From: Chondrosia reniformis
Lineage: Eukaryota > Porifera > Demospongiae > Chondrillida > Chondrillidae
DNA: 64,000 bases
Assembly (NCBI GenBank): GCA_947172415.1
Contig: OX359199.1
Coordinates: 3,560,001-3,624,000, forward strand
Direction of reading: 5' to 3'
This document shows positions 23,401 through 36,004 of this stretch, one piece after another. The translations under genes and the position numbers were made by a program. Under the pieces are notes generated by a model. It had not been told where the DNA came from. It was given only the letters and a program-made list of their open reading frames with translations, and ran no database searches. How positions within the stretch are numbered: the stretch's first letter is position 1; each line of letters begins with the position of its first letter.

Positions 23401-26400
23401 CATCCTCGTACGCTGCAGCCAGAAGATATCCACCGTAACATCATCGATCACGTTGGTTACCCAATATATGATGTAAATGAAGTCCTATTTGTATAACACA
23501 CACGTTTGACCTTACATAACACATATATAAGATGTATACTCTATTTTCTTTTTTCAGGTGACCCAGCCTGGTATCGAACCAGGGCATCCTCGTACCCTCT
23601 TTCCAGATGATGCTATTCGTAAGGTCATATGTCACGTGGGTTCCCCAATATATGATGTAAATGAAGTCCTATTTATATAACACATACTTTGACCATACAT
23701 ATATATGCAATATATAAGATATATAACACATATATAAGATGTATACTTTTATATACTTTTGACCTTACATATATATGCAATATATGATATATAATATACA
23801 TATAAGATATATACTATATATAAAGTATATAAGATATATAACACATATATAAGATGTATACTTTTTCTTTTTTCGAGTGACCCAGCCTGGTATCGATCCA
23901 GGGCATCCTCGTACCGTGTATCCAGAAGATATCATCCGTAAGATCATCGGTCACTTGAGTTCCCCAATATATGATGTAAATGAAGTCCTATTTATATAAC
24001 ACACACTTTTGATCTTACATATATATGCAATATATAAGAAATATAATATACATATTAGATATATGCTATATATATAGTATATAAGATATATGACACATAT
24101 ATAAGATGTATACTCTATTTTTTTTTAGGTGACCCAGCTTGGTATCGAACCAGGGCATCCTCGAACCCTGTTTCCAGATGATGTCAAACGTAAGATCATC
24201 GGGCACGTGGGTTCCCCAATATATGATGTAAATGAAGTCCTATTTATATAACACACACTTTTTACCTTACATAAAATATATATAAGATGTATACTTTTTC
24301 TTTTTTCAGGTGACCCAGAATTGTATTGAACCAGGGCATTCTCCTACCCTGTTTCCAGATGATGTCATCTGTAAGGTCATCCATCACGTGGGTTCCCCAA
24401 TATATGATGTAAATGAAGTCCTATTTATATAACACACACTTTTGACCTTACATAACACATATATAAGATTTATAACACATATATAAGATGTATACTTTTT
24501 TCTTTTTTCATGTGACCCAGCCTGGTATCGAACCAGGGCATCCTCGTACCCTCTTTCCAGATGATGCTATTCGTAAGATCATAGGTCATTTGGGTTCCCC
24601 AATATATGATGTAAATGAAGTCCTATTTATATAACACATACTTTGACCATACATATATATGCAATATATAAGATATATAACACATATATAAGATGTATAC
24701 TTTTATATACTTTTGACCTTACATATATATGCAATATATGATATATAACATACATATAAGATATATACTATATGTAAAGTATATAAGATATATAACACAT
24801 ATATAAGATGTATACTTTTTCTTTTTTCTGGTGACCCAGCCTGGTATCGAACCAGGGCATCCTCGTACCGTGTATCCAGAAGATATCATCCGTAAGATCA
24901 TCGGTCACTTGGGTTCCCCAATATATGATGTAAATGAAGTCCTATTTATATAACACACACTTTTGATCTTATATATATATGCAATATATAAGATATATAA
25001 TATACATATTAGATATATGCTATATATATAGTATATAAGATATATGACACATATCTAAGATGTATATTCTATTTTCTTTTTTTAGGTGACCCAGCCTGGT
25101 ATCGAACCAGGGCATCCTCGAACCCTGTTTCCAGATGATGTCAAACGTAAGATCATCGGTCACGTGGGTTCCCCAATATATGATGTAAATGAAGTCCTAT
25201 TTATATAACACACACTTTTTACCTTACATAAAATATATATAAGATGTATACTTTTTTCTTTTTTCAGGTGACCCAGAATTGTATTGAACCAGGGCATTCT
25301 CCTACCCTGTTTCCAGATGATGTCATCCGTAAGGTCATCCATCGAGTGGGTTCCCCAATATATGATGTAAATGAAGTCCTATTTATATAACACACACTTT
25401 TGACCTTACATAACACATATATAAGATTTATAACACATATATAAGATGTATACTTTTTTCTTTTTTCAGGTGACCCAGCCTGGTATCGAACCAGGGCATC
25501 CTCGTACCCTCTTTCCAGATGATGCTATTCGTAAGATCATAGGTCATATGGGTTCCCCAATATATGATGTAAATGAAGTCCTATTTATATAACACATACT
25601 TTGACCATACATATATATGCAATATATAAGATATATAACACATATATAAGATGTATACTTTTATATACTTTTGACCTTACATATATATGCAATATATGAT
25701 ATATAACATACATATAAGATATATACTATATGTAAAGTATATAAGATATATAACACATATATAAGATGTATACTTTTTCTTTTTTCTGGTGACCCAGCCT
25801 GGTATCGAACCAGGGCATCCTCGTACCCTGTTTCCAGATGATGTCATCCGTAAGGTCATCCGTCACGTGGGTTCCCCAATATATGATGTAAATGAAGTCC
25901 TATTTATATAACACACACTTTTGACCTTACATAACACATATATAAGATTTATAACACATATATAAGATGTATACTTTTTTCTTTTTTCAGGTGACCCAGC
26001 CTGGTATCGAACCAGGGCATCCTCGTACAGTGTAACCAGAAGATATCATCTATAAGATTATCGGTCAGGTGGTTTCCCCAATATATGATGTAAATGAAGT
26101 CCTATTTATATTTCACACACTTTTGACCTTACATATATATGCAATATATGATATATAATATACATATACGATATATACTATATATAACACATATATAAGA
26201 TGTATACTTTTTGTTTTTTTCAGGTGACCCAGCTTGGTATCGGACCAGGACATCCTCGTACCGTGTATCCAGAAGATATCATAAGTAAGATCATTGGTAA
26301 CATGGGTTCCCCAAAATATGATGTAAATGAAGTCCTCATAACATCATCGGTCACGATGGTCACCCATTATACATAGAAGATGTATACTTTTTCTTTTTTT

Positions 26401-29400
26401 GGGTGACCCAGCCTGGTATCGAACCAGGGCATCCTCGTACCGTGTATCCAGAAGATATCATCCGTAACATCTTCGGTCACTTTGGTCACCCAATATATGA
26501 TGTAAATGAAGTCCTATTTATATAACACATTCTTTGACCTTACATATATATGCAATATATAAGATATATAACACATAGATAAGATGTATACTTTTACATA
26601 CTTTTTACCTTACTTATATATGCAATATATAAGATATATAAGATATATATAAGAAATATACTATATAGATTGTATATAAGATATATAACACATAAATAAG
26701 ATGTATACTTTTTTTTAGGTGACCAAGTTTGGTATCGAACCAGGGCATCCTCACAACCTGTATAGAGAAGATGTCATCGATAGCATCATCGGTCACATTG
26801 GTCAACCAATATATGATGTAAATAAAGTCCTATTTGTATAACACACACTTTTGACCTTACATTACACATATATAAGATGTATACTCTATTTTCTTTTTTC
26901 AGGTGACCCAGCCTGGTATCGAACCAGGGCATCCTCATACCCTGTTCCAGATGATGTCATTCGTAAGATCATCGGTCACGAGGGTTCCCCAATATATGAT
27001 GTAAATGAAGTCCTATTTATATAACACACACTTTTGACCTCACATATATATGCAATTTATGATATATAATATACATATAAGATATATAACACATATATAA
27101 GATGTATGCCTTTTCTTTTTTCGAGTGACCCAGCCTGGTATCGAACCAGGGCATCCTCGTACCGTGTATCCAGAAGATATCATCCGTAACATCATCGGTC
27201 ACGTGGGTTCCCCAATATATGATGTAAATGAAGTCCTATTTATTTAACACACACTTTTACCTTACATATATATGCAATATATAAGATATTTAATATACAT
27301 ATAAGATATATGCTATATATATAGTATATAAGATATATGACACATATATAAGATGTATACACTATTTTCTTTTTTTAGGTGACCCAGCTTGGTATCGTAC
27401 GAGGGCATCCTCGTACCCTGTTTCCAGAAGATATCATCCGTAACATCTTCGGTCACGTTGGTCACCAAATATATGATGTAAATTAAGTCCTATTTATATA
27501 ACACATACTTTGACCTTACATATATATGCAATATATAAGATATATAACACATATATAAGATGTATACTTTTATATACTTTTTACCTTACATATATATGCA
27601 ATATATAAGATATATAATATACATATAAGAAATATACCATATATATTGTATATAAGATATATAACACATAAATAAGATGTATACTTTTTTCTTTTTTCAG
27701 GTGACCAAGCTGGTATCGAACCAGAGCATCCTCGTACCCTGTTTCCAAATGATGTCATCCGTAAGATCATCGGTCACGTGGGTTCCCCAATATATGATGT
27801 AAATGAAGTCCTATGTATATAACACACACTTTTGACCTTACATATATATGCAATATATAAGATTTATAATATACATATAATATGTATACTTTTTTCATTT
27901 TTCAGGTGACCCAGCCTCGTATCGAACCAGGACATCCTCACACCTTGTATCCAGAAGATGTCATCCGTAACATCATCGGTCACGTTGGTCAACCATTATA
28001 TGATGTAAATGAAGTCCTATTTGTATAACACACACTTTTGACCTTACATAACACATATATAAGATGTATACTCTATTTCTTTTTTCAGGTGACCCAGCCT
28101 TGTATCGAACCAGGGCATCCTCGTACCCTGTTTCCAGATGATATAATTCGTAAGATCATCGGTCACGTGGGTTCCCCAATAAATGATGTAAATGCAGCCC
28201 TATTTATATAACACACACTTTTGACCTTACATATATAGGCAATATATGATATATAATATACATATAAGATGTACAATATATATAAAGTATATAAGATAAA
28301 TAACACATATATGAGATGTATACTTTTTCTTTTTTCGGGTGACCCAGCCTGGAATCGAACCAGGACATCCTCGTACCGTGTATCCAGAAGATGTCATCCG
28401 TAACATCATCGGTCACGTGGGTTCCCCAATATATGATGTAAATGAAGTCCTATTTATATAACACACACTTTCACCTTACATATATATGCAATATATAAGA
28501 TATATAATATACATAGAAGATATATGCTATATATATAGTATATAAGATATATGACACATATATAAGATGTATACTCTATTTTCTTTTTTAGGTGACCCAG
28601 CCTGGTATCGAACCAGGGCATCTTCGTACCCTGTATCCAGATGATGGCATCCGTAACATCATCGGTTACGTGGGTCAACCAATATATGATGTAAATGAAG
28701 TCCTATTTATATAATACACACTTTTGACCTTATATATATATGCAATATATAACATATATAACACATATATAAGATGTATACTTTTTTTCTTTTTTCACGT
28801 GACCCATCCTGGTATCGAACTAGGGCATCCTCGTACCCTGTTTCCAGATGATGTCATCGTAAGATCATCGGTCACGTGTGTTTCCCAATATATGATGTAA
28901 ATGTAGTCCTATTTATGTAACACACACTTTTGACCCAACATATATATGTTATATATAAGATATATAATGTACAAATAAGATATATATATATAGTATATAA
29001 GATATATAGTACATATATAAGTTGTAATTTTTTTTCTTTTTTCAGGTGACCCAGCCTGGTAACGAAACAGAGCATCCTCGTTTCCTGTATCCAGATGATG
29101 TCATCCGTAACACCATCGGTCACGTGGGTTACCCAATATATGTTGTAAACGAAGTCCTTTTTATATATCACACACTTTTTACCCTATATATATATGTAAT
29201 ATATAAGATATATATAATATACATATAAGATATATATTATATATATAATATATAAGATATATAAAACATATATAAGTTGTATACCAGCCTGGTTTCGAAC
29301 CAAGATATAAAGAACATATTTAAGATGTATACTTTTTCTTTTTTCAGGTGACCCAGCCTGGAATCGAACCAAGGCATCCTCGTACGTTGTATCCAGATGA

Positions 29401-32400
29401 TGTCATCCGTAAGATCATTGGTCAAGAGGGTCACCCAATATACGATGTAAATGAAGCCCTATTTATAGAACACACACTTTGTCCTTATATATTTATGCAA
29501 TATATAAGATATATAATATACATATAAGATATATACTATATATATATAGTATATAAGATATATAACACATATATAAGATGTGAACTTTTTTCTTTTTCAA
29601 GTGACCCACCCTGGTATCGAACCAGGGCATCCTCGTGCCTTGTATCCAGAAGATGTCAGAAGATGTCATCCGTAACATCCTCGGTCACGTTGGTCACCCA
29701 ATATATGATGTAAATGAAGTCCAATTTATATAAGATACACTTTTTACCTTACATATATATGCAATATATAAGACATATACTATATATATAGTATATAATA
29801 TATATAACACATATATAAGATGTATACTTTTCTTTTTTCAGGTGACCCAGCCTGGTATCGAACCAGGGTATCCTCGTTCCATGTATCCAGAAGATATCAT
29901 CCGTAAGTCATGGGTCACGTGGGTTCCCCAATGTATGATGTAAATGAAGCCCTATTTATATAACACACACTTTTTACCTTACAAAAATATGCTATATATA
30001 AGATATATAATATACATATAAGATGTAAATTTTTTCTTTTTGCAGGTGACCCAGCCTGGTATTGAACCAAGGTATCCTCGCACCCTGTTTCCAGATGATG
30101 TCATCAGTAAGATCATCGGTCACATGGGTTCCCCAATATATGATGTAAATGAAGTCCTATTTATATAACCCAAACTTTTCACCTTACATATATATCTAAT
30201 GCATAAGATATATAACACACATATAAGATGTTTACTTTTTTCTTTTTTCAGGTGACCCAGCCTGATTTCGAACCAGGGCATCCTCATGCCTTGTATCCAG
30301 AAGATGTCAGAAGATGTCATCCGTAACATCCTCGGTCACGTTGGTCACCCAATATATGATGTAAATGAAGTCCAATTTATATAAGATACACTTTTAACCT
30401 TACATATATATGCAATATATAAGACATATACTATATATATAGTATATAATATATATAACACATATATAAGATGTATGCTTTTTCTTTTTTCCGGTGACCC
30501 AGCCTGGTATCGAACCAGGGTATCCTCGTACCGTGTATCCAGAAGATTTCATCCGTAAGGTCATGGGTCACGTGAGTTCCCCAATGTATGATGTAAATGA
30601 AGTCCTCATAACATCATCCGTCATGTTGGTCACACAATATACCTATAAAATGTAAACTTATTTCTTTTTTCAGGTGACCTATTCTTGTATCGAACCAGGG
30701 CATCCTGGTACCCTGTTTCCAGATAATGTCATCCGTAAGATCAACGGTCACATGGGTTCCCCAATATATGATGTAAATTAAGTCCTATTTATATAACACA
30801 AACTTTGACCCTACATATATGCAATATATAAGACATATAATATATATATAGTATATAAGATATATAACACATATATAAGATGTATACTTTTTCTTTTTTT
30901 AGATTACCCAGCCTGGTATTGAACTAGGGTATCCTCGTACAGTGTATTCAGAAGATATCATCCGTAAGATCGTCGGTCATGTGGGTTCCCCATTATATGA
31001 TATAAATGAAGTCCTATTTATATGACACACACTTTTGACCTTACATATATGTGCAATATATAAGATATATAATATACATTTAAGATGTATACAATACATG
31101 TAATATATAAGATATATAACACATATATAAGATGTATACTTTTTCTTTTTTCAGGTGACCCCGCCCGGTATCAAGGCGGGACATCCTCGTACCCTGTTTC
31201 AAGATGATGCTATCAGTAAGATCATCGTCACATGGGTTCCCCAATATATGATTTAAATGAAGTCCTCATAACATCATCGGTCACGTTGGTCACACAATAT
31301 ACATATAAGGTGACCCAGCCTGGTATTGAACCAAGGTATCCTTGTACCCTGTTTCCAGATGATGTCATCAGTGAGATCATCGGTCACATGGGTTCCCCAA
31401 TATTTGATTTAAATGAAGTCTTATTTATATAACCCAAACTTTTCACTCTACATATATATGTAATACATAAGATATATAACACATAGATAAGATGTATACT
31501 TTTTCTTTTTTAATTGACCCAGCCTGGTATCGAACCAAGATATCATCGTACCCTGTTTCCAAATGATGTCATCCGAAACATCATCGGTAACGTGGGTTCC
31601 CCAAAATATGATGTAAATGAAGTCCTATTTATATAACACAAACTTTTGACCCTACATATATATATATAATATATAAGATATATAACACATATTTAAGATG
31701 TATACTTTTTTATAATTTTGACCTTACATATATATGCAATATATAAGTTATATAATTTACATATAAGATATTTACAATATATATAGTATATAAGATATAT
31801 AAATATATATAAGATATATAGTTTTTCTTTTTTCAGGTGACCCAGCCTGGTATCGAACCAGGGCATCCTCATTCCCTGCTTCCAGAAGATGTTATCCTTA
31901 ACATCATCGGTCACGTTGGTCACCCAATATATGATGTACATGAAGTCCTATTTATATAACACACACTTTTGACATTAAAAATATATGCTATAAATAAGAT
32001 ATATAACACATATATAAGATGTACACTTTTTATAATTTTGACCTTACATATATATGCAATATATAAGGTGCATAATATACATATAAGATATATACCACAT
32101 AAATAAGATGTATACTTTTTTCTTTTTTCAGGTGACCCAGCCTGGTATCGAACCAGGGCATCCTCGTACCCTGTTTCTAGATGATATCATCCGTAAGATC
32201 ATCCGTCATGTGGGTTCCCCAATATATGATGTAAATGAAGTCCTATTTATATAACACACACTTTTGACCTTAAATATTTATGCAATATATAAGATATATA
32301 ATATACATATAAGATATATACTATATATATAGTATATAAGATATGTAACACATATATAAGATGTATACTTTTTTCTTTTTTCAAGTGACCCAGCCTGGTT

Positions 32401-32836
32401 TCGAACCAGGGCATCCTCGTGCCTTGTATCCAGAAGATGTCAGAAGATGTCATCCGTAACATCCTCGGTCACGTTGGTCACCCAATATACAATGTAAATG
32501 AAGTCCTATTTATATAACACACACTTTTTACCTTACATATATATGCAATATATAAGACATATACTATATATATATAGTATATAAGATATATAACACATAT
32601 ATAAGATGTATACTTTTCTTTTTTCAGGTGACCCAACCTGGTATCGAACCAGGGAATCCTTGTACCATGTATCCAGAAGATATCATCCGTAAGATCATGG
32701 GTCACGTGGGTTCCCCAATATATGATGTAAATGAAGTCCTACTTATATAACACACACTTTTGACCTTACATATATATGCAATATATAAGATATATAACAC
32801 ATATATCAGATGTATACTTTTTCTTTTTAGGGGCTG
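20459..32836 (+). repeat. Long satellite array with T-arm/exon-like core
   Basis: About 50 tandem units spaced roughly 180-320 bp. Each has an AT-rich spacer (TATATAAGATATATAACAC words), a pyrimidine tract TTTTTCTTTTTTCAG, a conserved ~99-bp core starting GTGACCCAGCCTGGTATCG and ending CCAATATATGAT, then GTAAATGAAGTCCTATTTATA. On the minus strand the core contains CCTGGTTCGATACCAGG, a 5-bp stem and 7-nt loop matching a tRNA T-arm and internal-promoter B-box pattern, followed by an A-rich tract. On the plus strand the core is open for 33 codons in most units. Two core subtypes are interspersed. The array is interrupted at 32.83 kb by a composite insertion. Confidence 0.95.
23558..25788 (+). 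repeat. Higher-order repeat of about 956 bp within the array
   Basis: Four basic units form a block that recurs almost unchanged. Equivalent core starts lie at 23558, 24512 and 25470 (spacings 954 and 958 bp). Diagnostic words such as CTCTTTCCAGATGATGCTATTC and the CCAGAATTGTATTGAACC variant recur in order. The third copy is shortened after about 25790 by deletion of one or two internal units. Confidence 0.85.
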
Positions 32837-33229
32837 CCACAGGCAGCCCCTTATATTGTTTTCATATGCCGATTACGTTGTACGGCTTCATGTTACGGAA
32901 AGATATATATATATATCTATTTATATAATACGGGTTCATACGCAACTGTTATAACACCTATTTTATACGTGGGTATATGTATAATACAAGTTCATATGCA
33001 ACTATTGTAACACTTAATTTATACGTCAATACATCGTTTTTGCAAATGGCGGCATTCAGGAAGCTTTAGTTAACGAAGCTTTTCCATTGTTATTTATAAA
33101 GTTCAGGACACTTAAGCGTCCTCAATCGTTAGTATTACGAATATGTATATTAACTCCCAACAATGCGGCCAAGTAGTTCGAGTTAATTCGGGGGCGGCAG
33201 CCCCACAAGTTTTTAAACTCGAACTACTT
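32830..33229 (+). mobile_element. 400-bp nested element, GC hairpin left and palindrome right
   Basis: It starts with a perfect hairpin (GGGGCTGCC, aca, GGCAGCCCC) just after the array pyrimidine tract and ends with the nested palindrome at 33171-33229. Bases 32985-33229 recur at 35758-36004. Its layout and parts of its interior match 2005-2423. No coding capacity. Confidence 0.6.
33171..33229 (+). repeat. Nested palindrome (family copy 3)
   Basis: Arms AAGTAGTTCGAGTTAA and TTTAAACTCGAACTACTT around GGGGGCGGCAGCCCC. The flank that follows (TTGTTTTCAT.TGCCGATTACG) repeats the sequence just after the left hairpin at 32853. Confidence 0.85.
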
Positions 33230-33291
33230 GTATTGTTTTCATTTGCCGATTACGTTGTACGGCTTCATGTTACGGAAAGATATATATATAC

Positions 33292-34655
33292 AGTGGAAGT
33301 TACAATATACTAAGGTAATCTAATATAATATAATATAAATAATATAATTAATTAAATAATTCATATGGCTCCAAGAGAGGATCCAGAAACAAAATGGGCA
33401 TATCATCATAAAGTTTAGGGTATAAAACTCATTTTGAATTAAGGGATTTTATATTTAGGCCTCCGTTTGTTAGAAAACGGAGGACAAAGTTTACATATAA
33501 AAGGCCATAGGACTATAGAAAACCTATGGGAAATTTATATGCAAACCATGTGTTATATTAATAAAAAATTTCAATTTGTCAGTTAACTGGGAAATCAACA
33601 TATATCATGGTACATGTGTATAAGAAACGTCTGGCAAAGTTTTGCTTAATTAAATGAGCAAAATAATCAAAATATAATGAAGAATTCAAAGTTACGATTG
33701 CGCAAGCTGGTGATGTTTTGTGATGTTCTTCTATTGCGTCACCAACACCTTCGTATGTCGCTCGGTACACACATTTTGTGAATCATGTGACGTTGCGAAA
33801 ACGTCACCGCCTCGTTGCTAAAGAAAATCATCCTTTCGAGAACGATGTATGATGTAAATGAAGTCCTATTTATATAACACACACTTTTGACCTTAAATAT
33901 TTATGCAATATATAAGACATATAATATACATATAAGATATATACTGTATATAGTATATAAGATATATAACACATATATAAGATATATACTTTTTTTCTTC
34001 TTTCAAGTGACCCAGCCTGGTTTCGAGGCCTCCGTTTGTTCGAAAACGGAGGACAAAGTTTACATATAAAAGGCCATAGGACTATAGAAAACCTATGGGA
34101 AATTTATATGCAAACCATGTGTTATATTAATAAAAAATTTCAATTTGTCAGATAACTGGGAAATCAACATATATCATGGTACATGTGTATAAGAAACGTC
34201 TGGCAAAGTTTTGCTTAATTAAATGAGCAAAATAATCAAAATATAATGAAGAATTCAAAGTTACGATTGCGCAAGCTGGTGATGTTTTGTGATGTTCTTC
34301 TATTGCGTCACCAACACCTTCGTATGTCGCTCGGTACACACATTTTGTGAATCATGTGACGTTGCCAAAACGTCACCGCCTCGTTGCTAAAGAAAATCAT
34401 CCTTTCGAGAACGGCTATGACAAGTTGACGCTCTCCTACGAGAAGGAGCTACCGATTAAGCGAGTTGTAGCGAAGGTTAGATAAAGCGTATTTGTATACG
34501 TTCATGCTAAGTTTAAGCCAAAAGTGTTGCTATATATATTGATGCAAAGAAATAAAAGAAATTCGTTTAGACGACCATAGTAAAACTGTGGTACTTTAAG
34601 CTCCGTCATCTCTTCTTATGTTTTCTATTACTTATCCATGTGTGTACGTGTGTAG
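33292..34655 (+). mobile_element. Non-autonomous element with internal 388-bp direct repeat
   Basis: Same family as 14712-15411 in opposite orientation. Starts CAGTGGAAGTTACAATAT. A segment beginning with the hairpin CCTCCGTTT ... AAACGGAGG occurs twice, at about 33458-33843 and 34026-34415, nearly identical. Between the two copies is a piece of the long satellite (33845-34025). A 63-codon minus-strand ORF occurs in both repeats (33770-33579, 34339-34148). The diverged copy at 14.7-15.4 kb keeps only its first ~30 codons in register, so coding is uncertain. Confidence 0.6.
33845..34025 (+). repeat. Fragment of the long satellite inside the composite insertion
   Basis: One spacer plus the start of one core, ending at CCCAGCCTGGTTTCGAGG. 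It closely matches 36740-36905 and is flanked by the 388-bp direct repeats. Confidence 0.85.
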
Positions 34656-34843
34656 GAGTGTAATTGGATACGTAGGGGTGGATTTGGATAAATATGCGTG
34701 CGTGCAAGCTCATGATTTGAGTTGAGATGAGTTGAGATAATGAGTTTCACTATAATGAGATTCCACTCTATATACAGTGCAAGTAAATTCATGTACACAT
34801 TCATCCATGGGCTCCTGTGTACCTATTTCCTCATTTAGAGCAT

Positions 34844-34872
<29 letters not shown>
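34656..34872. other. Spacer with (TA)n run
   Basis: No gene recognised. TTGAGATGAGTTGAGATAA repeats near 34718, and (TA)n at 34844-34872. Confidence 0.4.
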
Positions 34873-34874
<2 letters not shown>

Positions 34875-35727
34875 ATCAAGTACTACACAGTGCAAGTTAC
34901 AAATTTATACATGGATGCAAGTGACTCCCAAGATAATCACAATCAGGTATACAAGACTTTAGCCACACTGAAATTCTCAACTGCTGCATACAGAGTAGTA
35001 GTCTCTACAGATCATATAAGGTTAAATACATGGCCTTCCAATTACCTTTTCACACCTAAGTATGGACTGAAGATGATGCATCTGCATGCCATTATCAGCA
35101 AAAATTCCAGTCTCATGCAGGGGATCTCAGCCAATAATCACCGCAGATTTGACTTGCCTTGAGTGTCAGCTAGGAGTACCATTGGTTGCTTGCATGCATT
35201 CACATAAACAACAGGGTTAGAGACGATTTGGTAACTTACACACAGGTACATAAAGGCTGGGGCCTTTAATTTATTTCATGAACAATGTCCCTTGTGTGCA
35301 AGTTACCAAATCATGTCTAACCCTGTTGTTTATGTGAATGCATGCAAGCAACCAATGGTACTCCTAGCTGACACTCAAGGCAAGTCAAATCTGCGGTGAT
35401 TATTGGCTGAGATCCCCTGCATGAGACTGGAATTTTTGCTGATAATGGCATGCAGATGCATCATCTTCAGTCCATACTTAGGTGTGAAAAGGTAATTGGA
35501 AGGCCATGTGTTTAACCTTATATGATCTGTAGAGACTACTACTCTGTATGCAGCAGTTGAGAATTTCAGTGTGGCTAAAGTCTTGTAGCGTTTAATATAC
35601 CTGATTGTGATTATTTTGGGAGTCATTTGCATCCGTGTTATATTATATACCTCAGTGTGATTATCTTGGGAGTCACTTGCATCCGTGTATAAATTTGTAA
35701 CTTGCACTGTGTAGTACTTGATTGTAT

Positions 35728-35735
<8 letters not shown>
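34873..35735. mobile_element. Foldback element, arms of about 390 and 470 bp
   Basis: Left arm 34873-35262 and right arm about 35290-35735 are near-perfect inverted copies (left ATCAAGTACTACACAGTGC, right its complement). The loop is about 40 bp around AAAGGCTGGGGCCTTT. The right arm has an extra ~80-bp duplication containing a second AGTCATTTGCATCCGTG word. The identical open frames in both arms are a consequence of the inversion, not evidence of a gene. A (TA)n run borders each end. A diverged relative is at 13776-14440. Confidence 0.8.
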
Positions 35736-35757
<22 letters not shown>

Positions 35758-35758
<1 letters not shown>

Positions 35759-36004
35759 ATACGAGTTCATACGCAACTATTGTAACACTTAATTTATACG
35801 TCAATACATCGTTTTTGCAAATGGCAGCATTCAGGAAGCTTTAGTTAACGAAGCTTTTCCATCGTTATTTATAAAGTTCAGGACACTTAAGCGTCCTCAA
35901 TCGTTAGTATTACGAATATATATATTAAATCCCAACGATGCGGCCAAGTAGTTTGAGTTAATTCGGGGGCGGCAGCCCCACGAGTTTTTAAACTCGAACT
36001 ACTT
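35758..36004 (+). mobile_element. Second copy of the 3' half of the 400-bp element
   Basis: 247 bp nearly identical to 32985-33229, same orientation, ending in the palindrome at 35946-36004. The satellite resumes immediately with TTTCAGATGACCCAGCC. The insertion 32830-36004 is therefore bracketed by two related segments and splits one satellite unit at its pyrimidine tract. Confidence 0.8.
35946..36004 (+). repeat. Nested palindrome (family copy 4)
   Basis: Arms AAGTAGTTTGAGTTAA and TTTAAACTCGAACTACTT around GGGGGCGGCAGCCCC. Almost identical to copy 3. Confidence 0.85.

Noticed and set aside
2005..33229. Helitron ends for the hairpin/palindrome family
   Set aside because: A hairpin near the 3' end is present, but no CTRR terminus or 5' TC start could be placed, so the assignment is not supported.
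34890..35776. Matching ORFs of 90 and 133 codons on opposite strands
   Set aside because: Identical because they lie in inverted arms of a foldback; no domain and no independent conservation.
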